From the NCBI RefSeq assembly GCF_024609215.1, contig NZ_JANIPD030000041.1, positions 1-64,000 on the forward strand: a stretch of DNA of 64,000 nucleotides. The letters are read 5' to 3'. Shown piece by piece: positions 41,126-49,984 of the stretch. The stretch comes from Curtanaerobium respiraculi (GTDB taxonomy: Bacteria > Actinomycetota > Coriobacteriia > Coriobacteriales > Eggerthellaceae). The notes under the pieces are model-generated. The model was given only the letters and a program-made list of their open reading frames with translations. It did no database searches and was not told where the DNA came from. Every line of letters begins with the position of its first letter. Position 1 is the first letter of the stretch. Both the position numbers and the translations under genes were made by a program.

Positions 41126-41154
41126 CCGATTCCACCTTCCAAGAGGGGGCGAAG

Positions 41155-42366
41155 ATGAACACGTATCTGATAATCGCCGACGACTTCACCGGAAGCTGCG
41201 ATGCCGGCGTGAGCATGGCAAAGAACGGCATCGAGGTGCACGTTGTCTCCGACCCGAACAAGATGATCGCGGGGAAATCCTACGTGATCGACACGGAATC
41301 GCGCAACATCGATGCCGAGCAGTCCCGCCAAGCCGTCACGATTGCGGCGAAGGCCGCCAAGGAGCTTGATTTCGATTACTATTACAAGAAGGTCGACTCC
41401 ACGCTTCGCGGGCACATCCGCACCGAGATCAGCGCCATCACCGACGTGCTGGACATCGACCTGATTGTCTTCAACTCGGCCTGTCCCGACGCCGCGCGCA
41501 CGGTGACGGATGGCAACCTGTATTTCAACGGCATCATCCTGTGCGAGACGGAAATCGCCCTCGATCCGTTCTTCCTGTGCACCGAGAGCAATCTGGCAAA
41601 GATCATCGGCCCCTGCGTCGACGGTTCCGTGCAGAGCTTCGACCTGAAGAGCATCCGCAGCGGGCAGATTGCATGGGACGGTTCGAAGGCCATCACCTTC
41701 GACACCGAAACCAACGATGGCATCGATAGGATCGTCGAGTATGTGCTGACGCTGGGGAAGAAGGTGCTGTTCGTCGGGTCCGCGGGCATGGCGAACAGCC
41801 TGATCAAAATCGTCAACCGCCCCAACCCTGCGCTTGCGTTGGTGGGAAGCATCAGCGACACGTCGCGCGCCCAGGTGCGATTTGCGGAGGAAAAGGGCGC
41901 CCAGGTGGTCAAGCTGGACATGCGCGGCCTGATGAAGGACGGCAGCCCCGAGCGCTTCATCAGCCAGGCGCTCGACAGCCTGAAGAGCGGCTACGACACT
42001 GTCGTGTGCTCGGCGTACGACTACCGGGATTACCTTGACACCGTGAAGGTCGCCCAGGAGCTGGGAATGACCAAAGAGCAGTCGTCGAAGCGGACCCAGG
42101 CGATCTTGGGCGAGGTGGGAACCGCAATCGTCTCCCAGTTCGCCGTGTCCGGCGTGTTCCTGACCGGCGGCGACACCGCCATCAGCTTCATCGGCCAAGC
42201 CGATTCCGACTCGTGCGAGATCCTGTCCGAACCGCTTCCCATCATTCCCCAGATCAGGCTGGACAGCGGCATGTTCGCCGGCCTGAACTGCATTGCAAAG
42301 GGGGGCTCCATCGGCACCCCCGAAACCATCGATTACTGTTTCAACTATCTCAAGCAGCATCAGTAG
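41155..42366 (+). CDS. DUF1537 four-carbon-acid sugar kinase
   Basis: This 403-residue kinase belongs to the DUF1537 family that phosphorylates D-threonate, D-erythronate and 3-oxo-sugar acids at C4. The N-terminal substrate domain has IADDFTGSCDAG and KKVDSTLRG, and the C-terminal nucleotide-binding domain has SGVFLTGGDTAISF. It presumably phosphorylates the imported acid before the PdxA2 or RuBisCO-like step. ATG follows AAGAGGGGG. The gap to pdxA2 is 18 bases. Confidence 0.92.
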   Translation: MNTYLIIADDFTGSCDAGVSMAKNGIEVHVVSDPNKMIAGKSYVIDTESRNIDAEQSRQAVTIAAKAAKELDFDYYYKKVDSTLRGHIRTEISAITDVLDIDLIVFNSACPDAARTVTDGNLYFNGIILCETEIALDPFFLCTESNLAKIIGPCVDGSVQSFDLKSIRSGQIAWDGSKAITFDTETNDGIDRIVEYVLTLGKKVLFVGSAGMANSLIKIVNRPNPALALVGSISDTSRAQVRFAEEKGAQVVKLDMRGLMKDGSPERFISQALDSLKSGYDTVVCSAYDYRDYLDTVKVAQELGMTKEQSSKRTQAILGEVGTAIVSQFAVSGVFLTGGDTAISFIGQADSDSCEILSEPLPIIPQIRLDSGMFAGLNCIAKGGSIGTPETIDYCFNYLKQHQ

Positions 42367-42384
42367 AAACCAGGAGGAACCATC

Positions 42385-43356
42385 ATGATCAACGGCATCA
42401 CCGTAGGCGACCCCGCGGGCGTCGGCCCCGAAATCGTCCTGAAAGCCCTGAAGCGCGCGGGCGAGTATCAAGCCCAGTACGTGGTATACGGCCCCACGAA
42501 GATCATGGAGTACTACAATGGCAAATTCGACCTGGGCTTCAAGTTCAGGGAAATCGAGACCCCCGAAGAGTACGAAGACGGGTTCGTGAACATGATCAAC
42601 TGCAAGGACATGTCCATGGACGATTTCGAGGTGGGCCAGCTTTCCGCCGAATGCGGCGACGCCGCCTACCAGTACCTGGTGCGCGCGATCCACGATGCCA
42701 TGGACGGCAAGATCGGCGCTGTGGTGACCGCGCCGCTGAACAAGGAGGCCATGCATATGGGCGGTCACATGTTCGACGGGCACACCGAGGTCCTGGCCAC
42801 CGAGACCGGCACCGAGAAGTACGCCATGATGTTCATGGGGCCGGTGAAGATCGTGCACGTGTCCACGCACGTCTCCTTGAAGGAAGCCATCAACCGCGTG
42901 AAGAAGGAGCGCGTCCTCACGTGCATCGAGTTCGCCGACGACATCATGAAGAAGTCCGGCATCGACCATCCCAGCGTGGCCGTTGCCGGCGTGAACCCCC
43001 ATGCCAGCGAGAACGGCCTGTTCGGCGATGAGGAAGCCAAGGAGATCATCCCGGCCATCGAGGCTGCCAAGGCCAAGGGCATCAACGCCATAGGCCCGCT
43101 GCCCCCGGACTCCATCTTCGCGAAGAACCTCAAGGGCGTGTACGACGTGACCATCGCCATGTACCATGACCAGGGGCATATCGCCGCGAAGATGGGCAAC
43201 GTGGACAAATGCGTCAACTGCACGCTGGGCCTTCCCATCATCCGCACCTCCGTGGACCATGGCACGGCGTTCGACATCGCCGGCAAGGGCATCGCATCCG
43301 AGGAGAACATGCTCGAATCCATGAAGTACGCCGAGGTGTTCCAGTCGAGAAGTTAA
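42385..43356 (+). CDS. PdxA-family (PdxA2) phosphohydroxy-acid dehydrogenase
   Basis: A 323-residue NAD(P)-dependent dehydrogenase of the PdxA fold. Metal-binding histidines lie in FDGHTEVLA, THVSLKEA and MYHDQGHIAAK. The GDPAGVGPEIVLKAL start is typical. Classical PdxA oxidises 4-phosphohydroxythreonine for vitamin B6. The PdxA2 group, found beside DUF1537 kinases, oxidises D-threonate or D-erythronate 4-phosphate and decarboxylates them to DHAP. Operon context supports PdxA2. AGGAGG precedes ATG. It ends the operon; damaged sequence follows. Confidence 0.9.
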   Translation: MINGITVGDPAGVGPEIVLKALKRAGEYQAQYVVYGPTKIMEYYNGKFDLGFKFREIETPEEYEDGFVNMINCKDMSMDDFEVGQLSAECGDAAYQYLVRAIHDAMDGKIGAVVTAPLNKEAMHMGGHMFDGHTEVLATETGTEKYAMMFMGPVKIVHVSTHVSLKEAINRVKKERVLTCIEFADDIMKKSGIDHPSVAVAGVNPHASENGLFGDEEAKEIIPAIEAAKAKGINAIGPLPPDSIFAKNLKGVYDVTIAMYHDQGHIAAKMGNVDKCVNCTLGLPIIRTSVDHGTAFDIAGKGIASEENMLESMKYAEVFQSRS

Positions 43357-43540
43357 TCGCACGGGGTTCGGAAGAGTCCGCGCCCCGACCTGTTGTCGCA
43401 TCGCATCAGCATTCCTTTACCTGCCGGTGAACTGACGCATTGCATCGAAGATGGGCGCTGGATTTTCCTTCCAGCACCCATCGTTGCGCAGGGGTGCCCA
43501 GGGCGGGCGCAATCCTTGTCGGCCAGATCCGTCAGGGGCC
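43357..43540. other. Short gap after pdxA2
   Basis: No gene seen. GC-rich, leading into the pth-like fragment at 43541. Confidence 0.5.
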
Positions 43541-43784
43541 CCGCATCCGGTGCGGCATCGGCAGCAAAGGCCGCCGGGCCGCATGCCGGTGGCGGACTTC
43601 GTGCTCTCGCGCCCGCGGCGCGAGTGTGGACGGTAGGGTGTTTTTACCCCTACGTGGATAAACTTCTTGACATTTGCACGCGAGTGCAAAGGACGAGTTC
43701 GAGCAGACGTGCGGACTCGCGGCGGAGGCGGTTCCGTACCTCATACGAAACGGCTTGGAAAAGGCCCAGCAGGAATTCCATTAG
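43541..43784 (+). pseudogene. Partial, interrupted copy of pth 3' end
   Basis: From 43541 (CGCATCCGGTGCGGCATCGG) to the stop at 43782-43784 the sequence closely repeats the last 55 codons of pth (35393-35560). Residues MPVADFVLSRPRRE are present, then at 43627 a 60-base insert interrupts, then ADVRTRGG-equivalent codons resume in a shifted frame. A few extra bases near 43562 also shift the frame. There is no 5' half. It is a non-functional duplicate that abuts the toxin gene. Confidence 0.85.
43619..43686. mobile_element. 60-bp insert flanked by 8-bp direct repeats
   Basis: CGCGAGTG occurs at 43619-43626 and again at 43679-43686, flanking a 52-base core. This looks like a target-site duplication, because the intact pth has only one such junction. 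The core contains a hairpin GTAGGGT...ACCCCTAC, and TTTGCAC-GCGA-GTGCAAA lies across the right end. It is too small for a transposase, so a miniature element or an excision footprint is likely. Confidence 0.6.
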
Positions 43785-44071
43785 CCGAACAGCTCGTCAT
43801 GCGAACCCGTCCTCTGGAAGACTGCGAGTCCGTTGCCGGTGCGCCACACGAGCAGCCAGTCCCCTGCGTTAGCGATATGGCACTCGTTGCTGTCCGCCCA
43901 GCTCCCGTGCAGCTGGTACATGTTGCGATGCCGCTTAAGCTCTTCTTTGGATCCGTTGGTGTCCTCGAGCACAAGATTGACGGCCTCTTTGAGCGGGTTC
44001 AAGTCTATATGCTTCTTTGCCAGGCGCTTTAAGTCCCTTGCGAACTGTCCGGTGTACTTCGCGGTGAGCAT
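43781..44071 (-). CDS. YafQ-family mRNA interferase toxin, no antitoxin seen
   Basis: A 96-residue RelE-superfamily toxin most like YafQ, which cleaves mRNA in the ribosome. The C-terminal GDWLLVWRTGNGLAVFQRTGSHDELFG region is characteristic (split here as GDWLLVWRTGNGL then VFQRTGSHDELFG), with the active-site His in GSHDELFG and a second in CHIANAGDW. The expected DinJ/RelB antitoxin upstream (beyond 44071) is absent; the recJ fusion begins only 95 bases away. Its stop overlaps the broken pth copy by four bases. Confidence 0.85.
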   Translation of the reverse strand: MLTAKYTGQFARDLKRLAKKHIDLNPLKEAVNLVLEDTNGSKEELKRHRNMYQLHGSWADSNECHIANAGDWLLVWRTGNGLAVFQRTGSHDELFG

Positions 44072-44165
44072 CTACAACCCCATGGATGCGAACATCTGCT
44101 CCCGCGGCGTTGCAGTTTGTGCGACAATGCAGGGTGAGAAACGCGAACGTATTGAAGGTCTTATC

Positions 44166-47100
44166 ATGTCCGCAAGGTTTAACATCCAAGCGGCGGATGC
44201 CGCCGCTGTAGGCGTGCTGCAACGCACGCTCAATCTCCCCCGGTTCATAGCGACGACGCTGGTGGCCCGCGGCGTCGACACGCCGCAGAAGACGCAGGAG
44301 TTCCTTTCCCCGTCGCTCGAGCGCGATTGGCTGAACCCCTACATCATCCCCGGCATGGGGGAGGTCGTCGACGGGTTGGAGGCGGCCCTGCGCGCGAGCC
44401 TGCGCATACTGGTGTTCGGCGATTTCGACCTCGACGGCATCAGCGCGACGACGGTGCTGACGCGGGGGCTGCGGGTTCTGGGGGGCGACGCGGTCCCATT
44501 CATCCCGCGCCGTTCGGACGAGGGGTATGGCCTCACCGAAGCCGCCATCGACCGGTTCATGGCGTTCGAGCCCGATGTGGTCATCACGGTGGATTGCGGA
44601 ATAAGCTGCCGCGAGGAGGTCACCCTGCTTCAGCATCGGGGCGTCTCCGTGTTCATCACCGATCACCACGAACCCGGCGACCAAGTGCCTCAGGACGTGC
44701 CGGTGTGCGATCCCAAGGTCGATCCCGGCAATCCCAGCAGCGTGCTCGCGGGGGTGGGCGTCGCCCTGAAGATCGTGCAGGCCCTGGGCGCGCGCTTCGG
44801 CCAGCCCCATTTGTGGCGCGAATTCACGGATATCGCCACGTTGGGAACGGTCGCGGACCTCGTCCCCCTGGTGGGGGGCAATCGCGCGCTGGTCGCCGAC
44901 GGGGTGCGCCGCATGAACGCCGCCCCCCGCCCCGCCATCGCAGCGCTGCTCGCCGCGGCGGGCGTGGCCGACAAGCCTGTTGCGGCGACCTCGCTCTCGT
45001 TCAGCGCGATCCCGCGGTTGAACGCCGCCGGCAGGATGGGCGACGCCCAGGTGGCGCTCGATTTGCTGCTGGAGGACGATTTCAACGAGGCGAGCCGGAA
45101 GGCCGTGCGTCTCGAGGAAATCAACGACCAACGGCGCGCCATCGAGGCGGAGCTCGCCGAGATCGCCCGCCTGCAGGCTCAGGAGGTCTACCACGGCCAA
45201 CGCGCCCTGGTGGTCTCCGGAGAGGGTTGGCACGAGGGCGTGAAGGGAATCGTCGCCAGCCGCCTCGTGCGGACGTACGGCGTGCCCGTCATACTGTTCG
45301 CCATCGACGACGCCGGCGAGGCGCGCGGAAGCGGTCGAAGCGTCGGGCAGGTGAACCTGTTCAAAGCGGTCGAAAGCTGCGCCGACCTGCTCACACGGTT
45401 CGGCGGCCACGAGGCCGCGGTGGGGGTCACGCTTCCCGCCGACAAGCTTCCCGAATTCACCGAGCGGCTCTGCTCCTTCATGGACGGACTCCCGCCCGAG
45501 CTGTTCCATCCGCGCATCGATATCGATGCGGTGATCGACTTGGGCGAGCTCACGCTCGAGAATATCGAAAAAATGGAGGAGCTCGCCCCCTTCGGTCAGG
45601 AGAACCGCCAGCCGCGCTTCCTGGCCCAGGGCGTGCTCATGACGCGCAGCCGCGCCGTCGGTGCGGATAAGAACCATCTGTCGACCACGCTTTCCGACGG
45701 TCGCAATTCCATTGCGGGCATCATGTTCCACGCGGGCAGCAGCATCGAATCGCTGTTGCGGTGCTCGTGCGTGGTGGATGCCGCATTCGAGGTGCAGATC
45801 GACGAATGGCGCGGGCGCCGCAGCGTGAAGGCCCTGCTGACGTCCGTCGCCCCGGCGAAGCCATGCTGCGCGCTGGAATCCATGATCGAGCCCGAGCACC
45901 GCTCGTTCGTGGCGGGGCTGTTCGCCACCGATGACGACGAACTCTGCGCCGACTGCCAGGATGACGGCTCCGAGTGCATCGGGAGCATAGAGGCGGCCGA
46001 GGAGAGGCGCGAGCAGTGGAGGGCGCGCGCCCAGGAGGATCCGAGCGGCCTGCGCAGTTCCCTAGTCCGCTCCTTCATAGGGGAGGGCAGCCTGTTCCCC
46101 TCGCAGCAACGCGTGCTGGACGCTCTGCAAAAGGATGCGTCCACGCTTGCCGTCATGGCGACGGGGCGTGGGAAATCCCTGGCATTCCAGGTGGAGGCGG
46201 CCCGCCGTGCGCTGGAGCTGGGCCAGGCGAGCCTGCTCGTTTACCCGCTGCGCGCCCTCATCGCGGACCAGGCCTATCATCTGGCCTCGGCGCTCGACCG
46301 CTTCGGAATCGACGTCGAGGTCGTCACCGGCTCCTCCACGCCGGAGGAACGGCACGCGGTGTTCGACGGCATCGCGGACGGCACGGTGGATATCGTGCTC
46401 ACCACGCCCGAGTTCCTCGGCTACCATGCGGCGGAATTCGCCCGGTCGGGGCGTATCGGGTTCGCCGTCATCGACGAAGCCCACCATATCGGCCAGGCAC
46501 GCGCGGGCAACCGCATGGCATATGCCAGCATGGGGAAGCAGATCGCCGCGCTGGGCGATCCGGTGGTCCTCGCCCTCACCGCCACCGCCGACGCACGCGC
46601 CGCCTCCGAGATCGAAGGGCAGCTGCGCATCGAAAACCGCGTGCTCGACGATGCCGATCGCCCCAACATCCAGCTGGACGACCAGCGCAACATCCGCTTC
46701 CGGGAGAGCTACCTCGCCAATATCATCGCGACGGGCGAGAAGACCGTCGTCTACGTCAACTCGCGCAAGCGGAGCGTGACGCTCGCGCGCGAGCTTCGCA
46801 AACTGGTGCCCCAGATGGCGCCGTTCATCGGGTTCTACAACGCCGGCTTGCCGCGCTCCGATCGCGAGCGGGTGGAGGAGATGTTCCGCGGAGGCCAGAT
46901 GAACGTGCTCATATCCACGAGCGCGTTCGGAGAGGGTGTGAACATCCCCGACATACGCCACGTGGTGCTGTTCCATCTCCCGTTCAACGATGTGGAGTTC
47001 AATCAAATGAGCGGCCGCGCCGGCCGCGACGGCGAGCCCGCCTGCGTGCATCTGCTGTTCGGATCGGCGGATGCGCGCATCAACCAGGGCATCTTGGAGG

Positions 47101-47564
47101 ACTCCACCCCCGGCCATGATACGATGGCACAGGTGTACCGCGAATTGAAGCGTTTGAGCCAGGGCGCCGAAGCCGGCTTGGTGCATGTGTCCGACTCCGA
47201 TCTCGCGGCCGCATGCGGCAACCGGGTCCCCGGCCACAAGGTGGCGCCCGCATCCGTCTCGTGCGCCATCGCGGTGTTCCGGGAGCTCGGCCTTGTCGAG
47301 ACGGCCATATCCGATACCGAAGACGGCCAGGAGCGCGCCATCCGTTTCGTTCCCGGCAAGAGCAGGGTGGAGCTGACCGACAGCGTGCGCTATCGCGAGG
47401 GACTCGGCGAGATGGACGAGTTCAACGCGTTCTGCGCCTGGGTGATGAAGAGCCCCGTCGCGGTGCTGCTCGACCGCATCAGCCGTCCTATTCTTCCGAG
47501 CGAGACGGCGCGGCAGAGCGTTCCGCCGTTCCCGGAAAGGGGGGATCGACATGGGCGAGATTGA
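44166..47564 (+). CDS. RecJ nuclease fused to RecQ-like helicase
   Basis: One chain of 1132 residues. Residues 1-600 are RecJ, a 5'-3' single-strand exonuclease: motif I FGDFDLDGISATT near 86, DHH motif ITDHHEPGD and DHHA1 motif RFGGHEAAVGV, plus the OB-like domain. Residues about 640-970 are a superfamily 2 helicase resembling RecQ: Walker A MATGRGKSLAFQ near 664, VIDEAHHIGQ near 768, and QMSGRAGRDGEPA. The remaining about 160 residues are a winged-helix-like tail. RecQ and RecJ act together in the RecF pathway, so a fusion couples unwinding to resection. ATG 44166 follows GAAGG. It overlaps rel by 14 bases. Confidence 0.92.
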   Translation: MSARFNIQAADAAAVGVLQRTLNLPRFIATTLVARGVDTPQKTQEFLSPSLERDWLNPYIIPGMGEVVDGLEAALRASLRILVFGDFDLDGISATTVLTRGLRVLGGDAVPFIPRRSDEGYGLTEAAIDRFMAFEPDVVITVDCGISCREEVTLLQHRGVSVFITDHHEPGDQVPQDVPVCDPKVDPGNPSSVLAGVGVALKIVQALGARFGQPHLWREFTDIATLGTVADLVPLVGGNRALVADGVRRMNAAPRPAIAALLAAAGVADKPVAATSLSFSAIPRLNAAGRMGDAQVALDLLLEDDFNEASRKAVRLEEINDQRRAIEAELAEIARLQAQEVYHGQRALVVSGEGWHEGVKGIVASRLVRTYGVPVILFAIDDAGEARGSGRSVGQVNLFKAVESCADLLTRFGGHEAAVGVTLPADKLPEFTERLCSFMDGLPPELFHPRIDIDAVIDLGELTLENIEKMEELAPFGQENRQPRFLAQGVLMTRSRAVGADKNHLSTTLSDGRNSIAGIMFHAGSSIESLLRCSCVVDAAFEVQIDEWRGRRSVKALLTSVAPAKPCCALESMIEPEHRSFVAGLFATDDDELCADCQDDGSECIGSIEAAEERREQWRARAQEDPSGLRSSLVRSFIGEGSLFPSQQRVLDALQKDASTLAVMATGRGKSLAFQVEAARRALELGQASLLVYPLRALIADQAYHLASALDRFGIDVEVVTGSSTPEERHAVFDGIADGTVDIVLTTPEFLGYHAAEFARSGRIGFAVIDEAHHIGQARAGNRMAYASMGKQIAALGDPVVLALTATADARAASEIEGQLRIENRVLDDADRPNIQLDDQRNIRFRESYLANIIATGEKTVVYVNSRKRSVTLARELRKLVPQMAPFIGFYNAGLPRSDRERVEEMFRGGQMNVLISTSAFGEGVNIPDIRHVVLFHLPFNDVEFNQMSGRAGRDGEPACVHLLFGSADARINQGILEDSTPGHDTMAQVYRELKRLSQGAEAGLVHVSDSDLAAACGNRVPGHKVAPASVSCAIAVFRELGLVETAISDTEDGQERAIRFVPGKSRVELTDSVRYREGLGEMDEFNAFCAWVMKSPVAVLLDRISRPILPSETARQSVPPFPERGDRHGRD

Positions 47565-49953
47565 TTCCGTTTCCGGCGAAACCATGCTGGGCGAGGCCCT
47601 TGACCCAGTGGGGGGACCGTATCGCTTCAGCGACGGGTCCGATGCGTTGATCGGACGCGCTCATGCCAGCGAGCTATCGTTCGCCGCCAACGTGGGCGAG
47701 GCGGATCCCGCGCGCGTGGTCAGCAAAACGCCCGAGGAGCGTTTCGCGCTGCTGCAGGAGAAGACATCCGGCTACCTTTCGACCGATGAGGAAGAGCTGC
47801 TGAAGAAGGCGTTCGAGTTCGCGCGCGACGCCCATGCGGGGCAATGCCGCAAAAGCGGCGAGCCCTTCATCAGCCATCCGGTGGAGGTGGCGCTGATCCT
47901 CGCGGATTTGCGCATGGATGTCGAGACCCTGTGCGCGTCCCTGCTCCACGATGTCGTAGAGGACACGTCATACACGAAGGAGCAGATCGCCGAGGATTTC
48001 AACGAGAACGTCGCCGCGCTGGTGGACGGCGTAACGAAGATCACGCGAATCGAGGTGGAGAACCTCTCCGACGAGCAGGCCCAGACCATCCGCAAGATGT
48101 TCGTCGCCATGAACAAGGATATCCGCACCGTCGTGATCAAGCTTGCCGACCGCCTGCACAACATGCGCACGCTATCCGCGCTGCCGGAGGACCGTCGCAT
48201 CTTCAAGGCGCGCGAGACGATGGAGATCTACGCGCCCATCGCGCACCGCTTCGGCATGGGAAGCGTCAAATGGGAGCTCGAGGACCTCTCGTTCTTCTAC
48301 CTGGAGCCGAACAAATTCAAGCAGATCTCGCGCATGGTGCAGGAGAGCCGCACCGAGCGCGAAGCGTACTTGGGCCGCGTGATCGACATCCTGCGCCGCG
48401 AGATGGACAAGGTCCACATCGACTGCCAGATCATGGGGCGTCCCAAGCACCTGTACAGCATTTACCGCAAGATGACGGTGCGCGACAAGGATTTCAGCGA
48501 GATCTACGACCTGATCGCCGTGCGCATCATCGTCGACACCGTCGCGCAATGCTATTCGGCGCTGGGCGCGGTGCATAGTCTGTGGCAGCCCATGCCCGGG
48601 CGCTTCAAAGACTACATCGCCATGCCGAAGTACAACATGTACCAGAGCCTGCACACCACGGTCATCGGCCCGGCGGGCCGCCCGCTGGAGGTTCAGATCC
48701 GCACGGTCGAGATGCATCGCATGAGCGAATACGGCGTGGCGGCGCACTGGCGCTACAAAGAGGGCGGCAAGAGCGACGAGCAATTCGACAAGCAGCTCGC
48801 CTGGCTGCGCCAGATGATGGACTGGCAGGATGAGACGCAGGACAGCCGCGAGTTCTTGAAGAACCTGAAGGTTGACCTGGCGCCGTCCGAGGTGTTCGTG
48901 TTCACTCCGAAGGGGGACGCGAAGAGCATGCGCGCCGGCAGCACGCCGGTCGACTTCGCCTATGCCATCCACACGGAGGTGGGGAACCACTGCGTGGGGG
49001 CGAAGGTGAACGGGAGCATCGTGCCGCTTTCATACAAGCTGCAGATGGGCGATCGCGTGGATATCCTCACGCAGAAGAGCGCGACCCCGAGCCGCGACTG
49101 GATGTTCATGGTCAAGACGCCGCGCGCACGGTCGAAGATCCGATCGTACTTCGCGCGGGCGACGCGCGCCGACGATATCCAGGAAGGGCACGACCGCATC
49201 ACGCGGGAAGTGCGCAAGCAGGGGCTCGGCATCAGCAGCCCGGCGGGCCAGCGCGCGCTTCGCCAGGTTGCGTCGCATATGGGCTTCAAGGACGTGGATG
49301 ACATGCTCGCCGCCGTGGGCACCGGCAAGGAGAGCCTGCAGAGCGTGTCCCAGCGCGTCCTGAAGGTGCTGAGGCCCGACGAGGAGGCGAAGCCCGAGCA
49401 TTCGCTCGAATCGTTCATGAGCACGGGGAAGACCCCGCCGATGGTCACGAGCGTGCGCCATCCGAAGACGAATAAGGCCAAGAAGGCCAGCAACGGCGTG
49501 ATCGTGCAAGGCGAGGGCGGCATGCTCGTGCGCCTGTCGCGCTGCTGCAACCCCGTTCCGGGCGACGATATCGTGGGCTTCGTCACGCGCGGGCGCGGGG
49601 TGTCGGTGCATCGCCGCGATTGCCCCAATGCCGCGGCGCTGCTGGAGCGCACCGAGCGCATCATCCCCGTGGCATGGGAGAACGCCACGCAGATGGACAC
49701 TTCGTTCAAAGTGGAGGTCGGGTTGGAGGGGCTCGATCGCATGGGGTTGCTCGGCGAAGTGGTCGCGGTCTTCTCCGAAGGCGGGGCCAACGTGCTCACC
49801 TCCAGCACATCGGTGCATCGCGACGGGATCGTCGAGATGCGGTTCTTGTTCCAGGTGAGCACCGTTTCCGCCATCAACCGCATCATCACCCGGCTGAACT
49901 CCATCGAGGGCGTGTTCGACGCCCATCGTCTGATGCCGGGCGAGAAGGGATAG
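47551..49953 (+). CDS. rel: Bifunctional (p)ppGpp synthetase/hydrolase
   Basis: This 800-residue Rel protein makes and degrades (p)ppGpp. Order: HD hydrolase (CASLLHDVVEDTSYT, metal-binding HD), synthetase (GRFKDYIAMPKYNMYQSLHT; the RFKD form marks a bifunctional enzyme), TGS (EVFVFTPKGDA), a zinc-finger-like stretch (RLSRCCNPVPGDD) and an ACT domain at the end. The N-terminal about 50 residues are extra. Start ATG 47551 with AAAGGGGGG; its first codons lie inside the recJ fusion gene in another frame. Confidence 0.95.
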   Translation: MGEIDSVSGETMLGEALDPVGGPYRFSDGSDALIGRAHASELSFAANVGEADPARVVSKTPEERFALLQEKTSGYLSTDEEELLKKAFEFARDAHAGQCRKSGEPFISHPVEVALILADLRMDVETLCASLLHDVVEDTSYTKEQIAEDFNENVAALVDGVTKITRIEVENLSDEQAQTIRKMFVAMNKDIRTVVIKLADRLHNMRTLSALPEDRRIFKARETMEIYAPIAHRFGMGSVKWELEDLSFFYLEPNKFKQISRMVQESRTEREAYLGRVIDILRREMDKVHIDCQIMGRPKHLYSIYRKMTVRDKDFSEIYDLIAVRIIVDTVAQCYSALGAVHSLWQPMPGRFKDYIAMPKYNMYQSLHTTVIGPAGRPLEVQIRTVEMHRMSEYGVAAHWRYKEGGKSDEQFDKQLAWLRQMMDWQDETQDSREFLKNLKVDLAPSEVFVFTPKGDAKSMRAGSTPVDFAYAIHTEVGNHCVGAKVNGSIVPLSYKLQMGDRVDILTQKSATPSRDWMFMVKTPRARSKIRSYFARATRADDIQEGHDRITREVRKQGLGISSPAGQRALRQVASHMGFKDVDDMLAAVGTGKESLQSVSQRVLKVLRPDEEAKPEHSLESFMSTGKTPPMVTSVRHPKTNKAKKASNGVIVQGEGGMLVRLSRCCNPVPGDDIVGFVTRGRGVSVHRRDCPNAAALLERTERIIPVAWENATQMDTSFKVEVGLEGLDRMGLLGEVVAVFSEGGANVLTSSTSVHRDGIVEMRFLFQVSTVSAINRIITRLNSIEGVFDAHRLMPGEKG

Positions 49954-49984
49954 ATCGGCCGAAGGGCCCTTTGGAAGGACGGCA

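Noticed and set aside
43833-44165. Longer N-terminus for the RecJ fusion
   Set aside because: The extension overlaps the toxin gene in antisense and has no RecJ similarity; MSARFN at 44166 has an upstream GAAGG.
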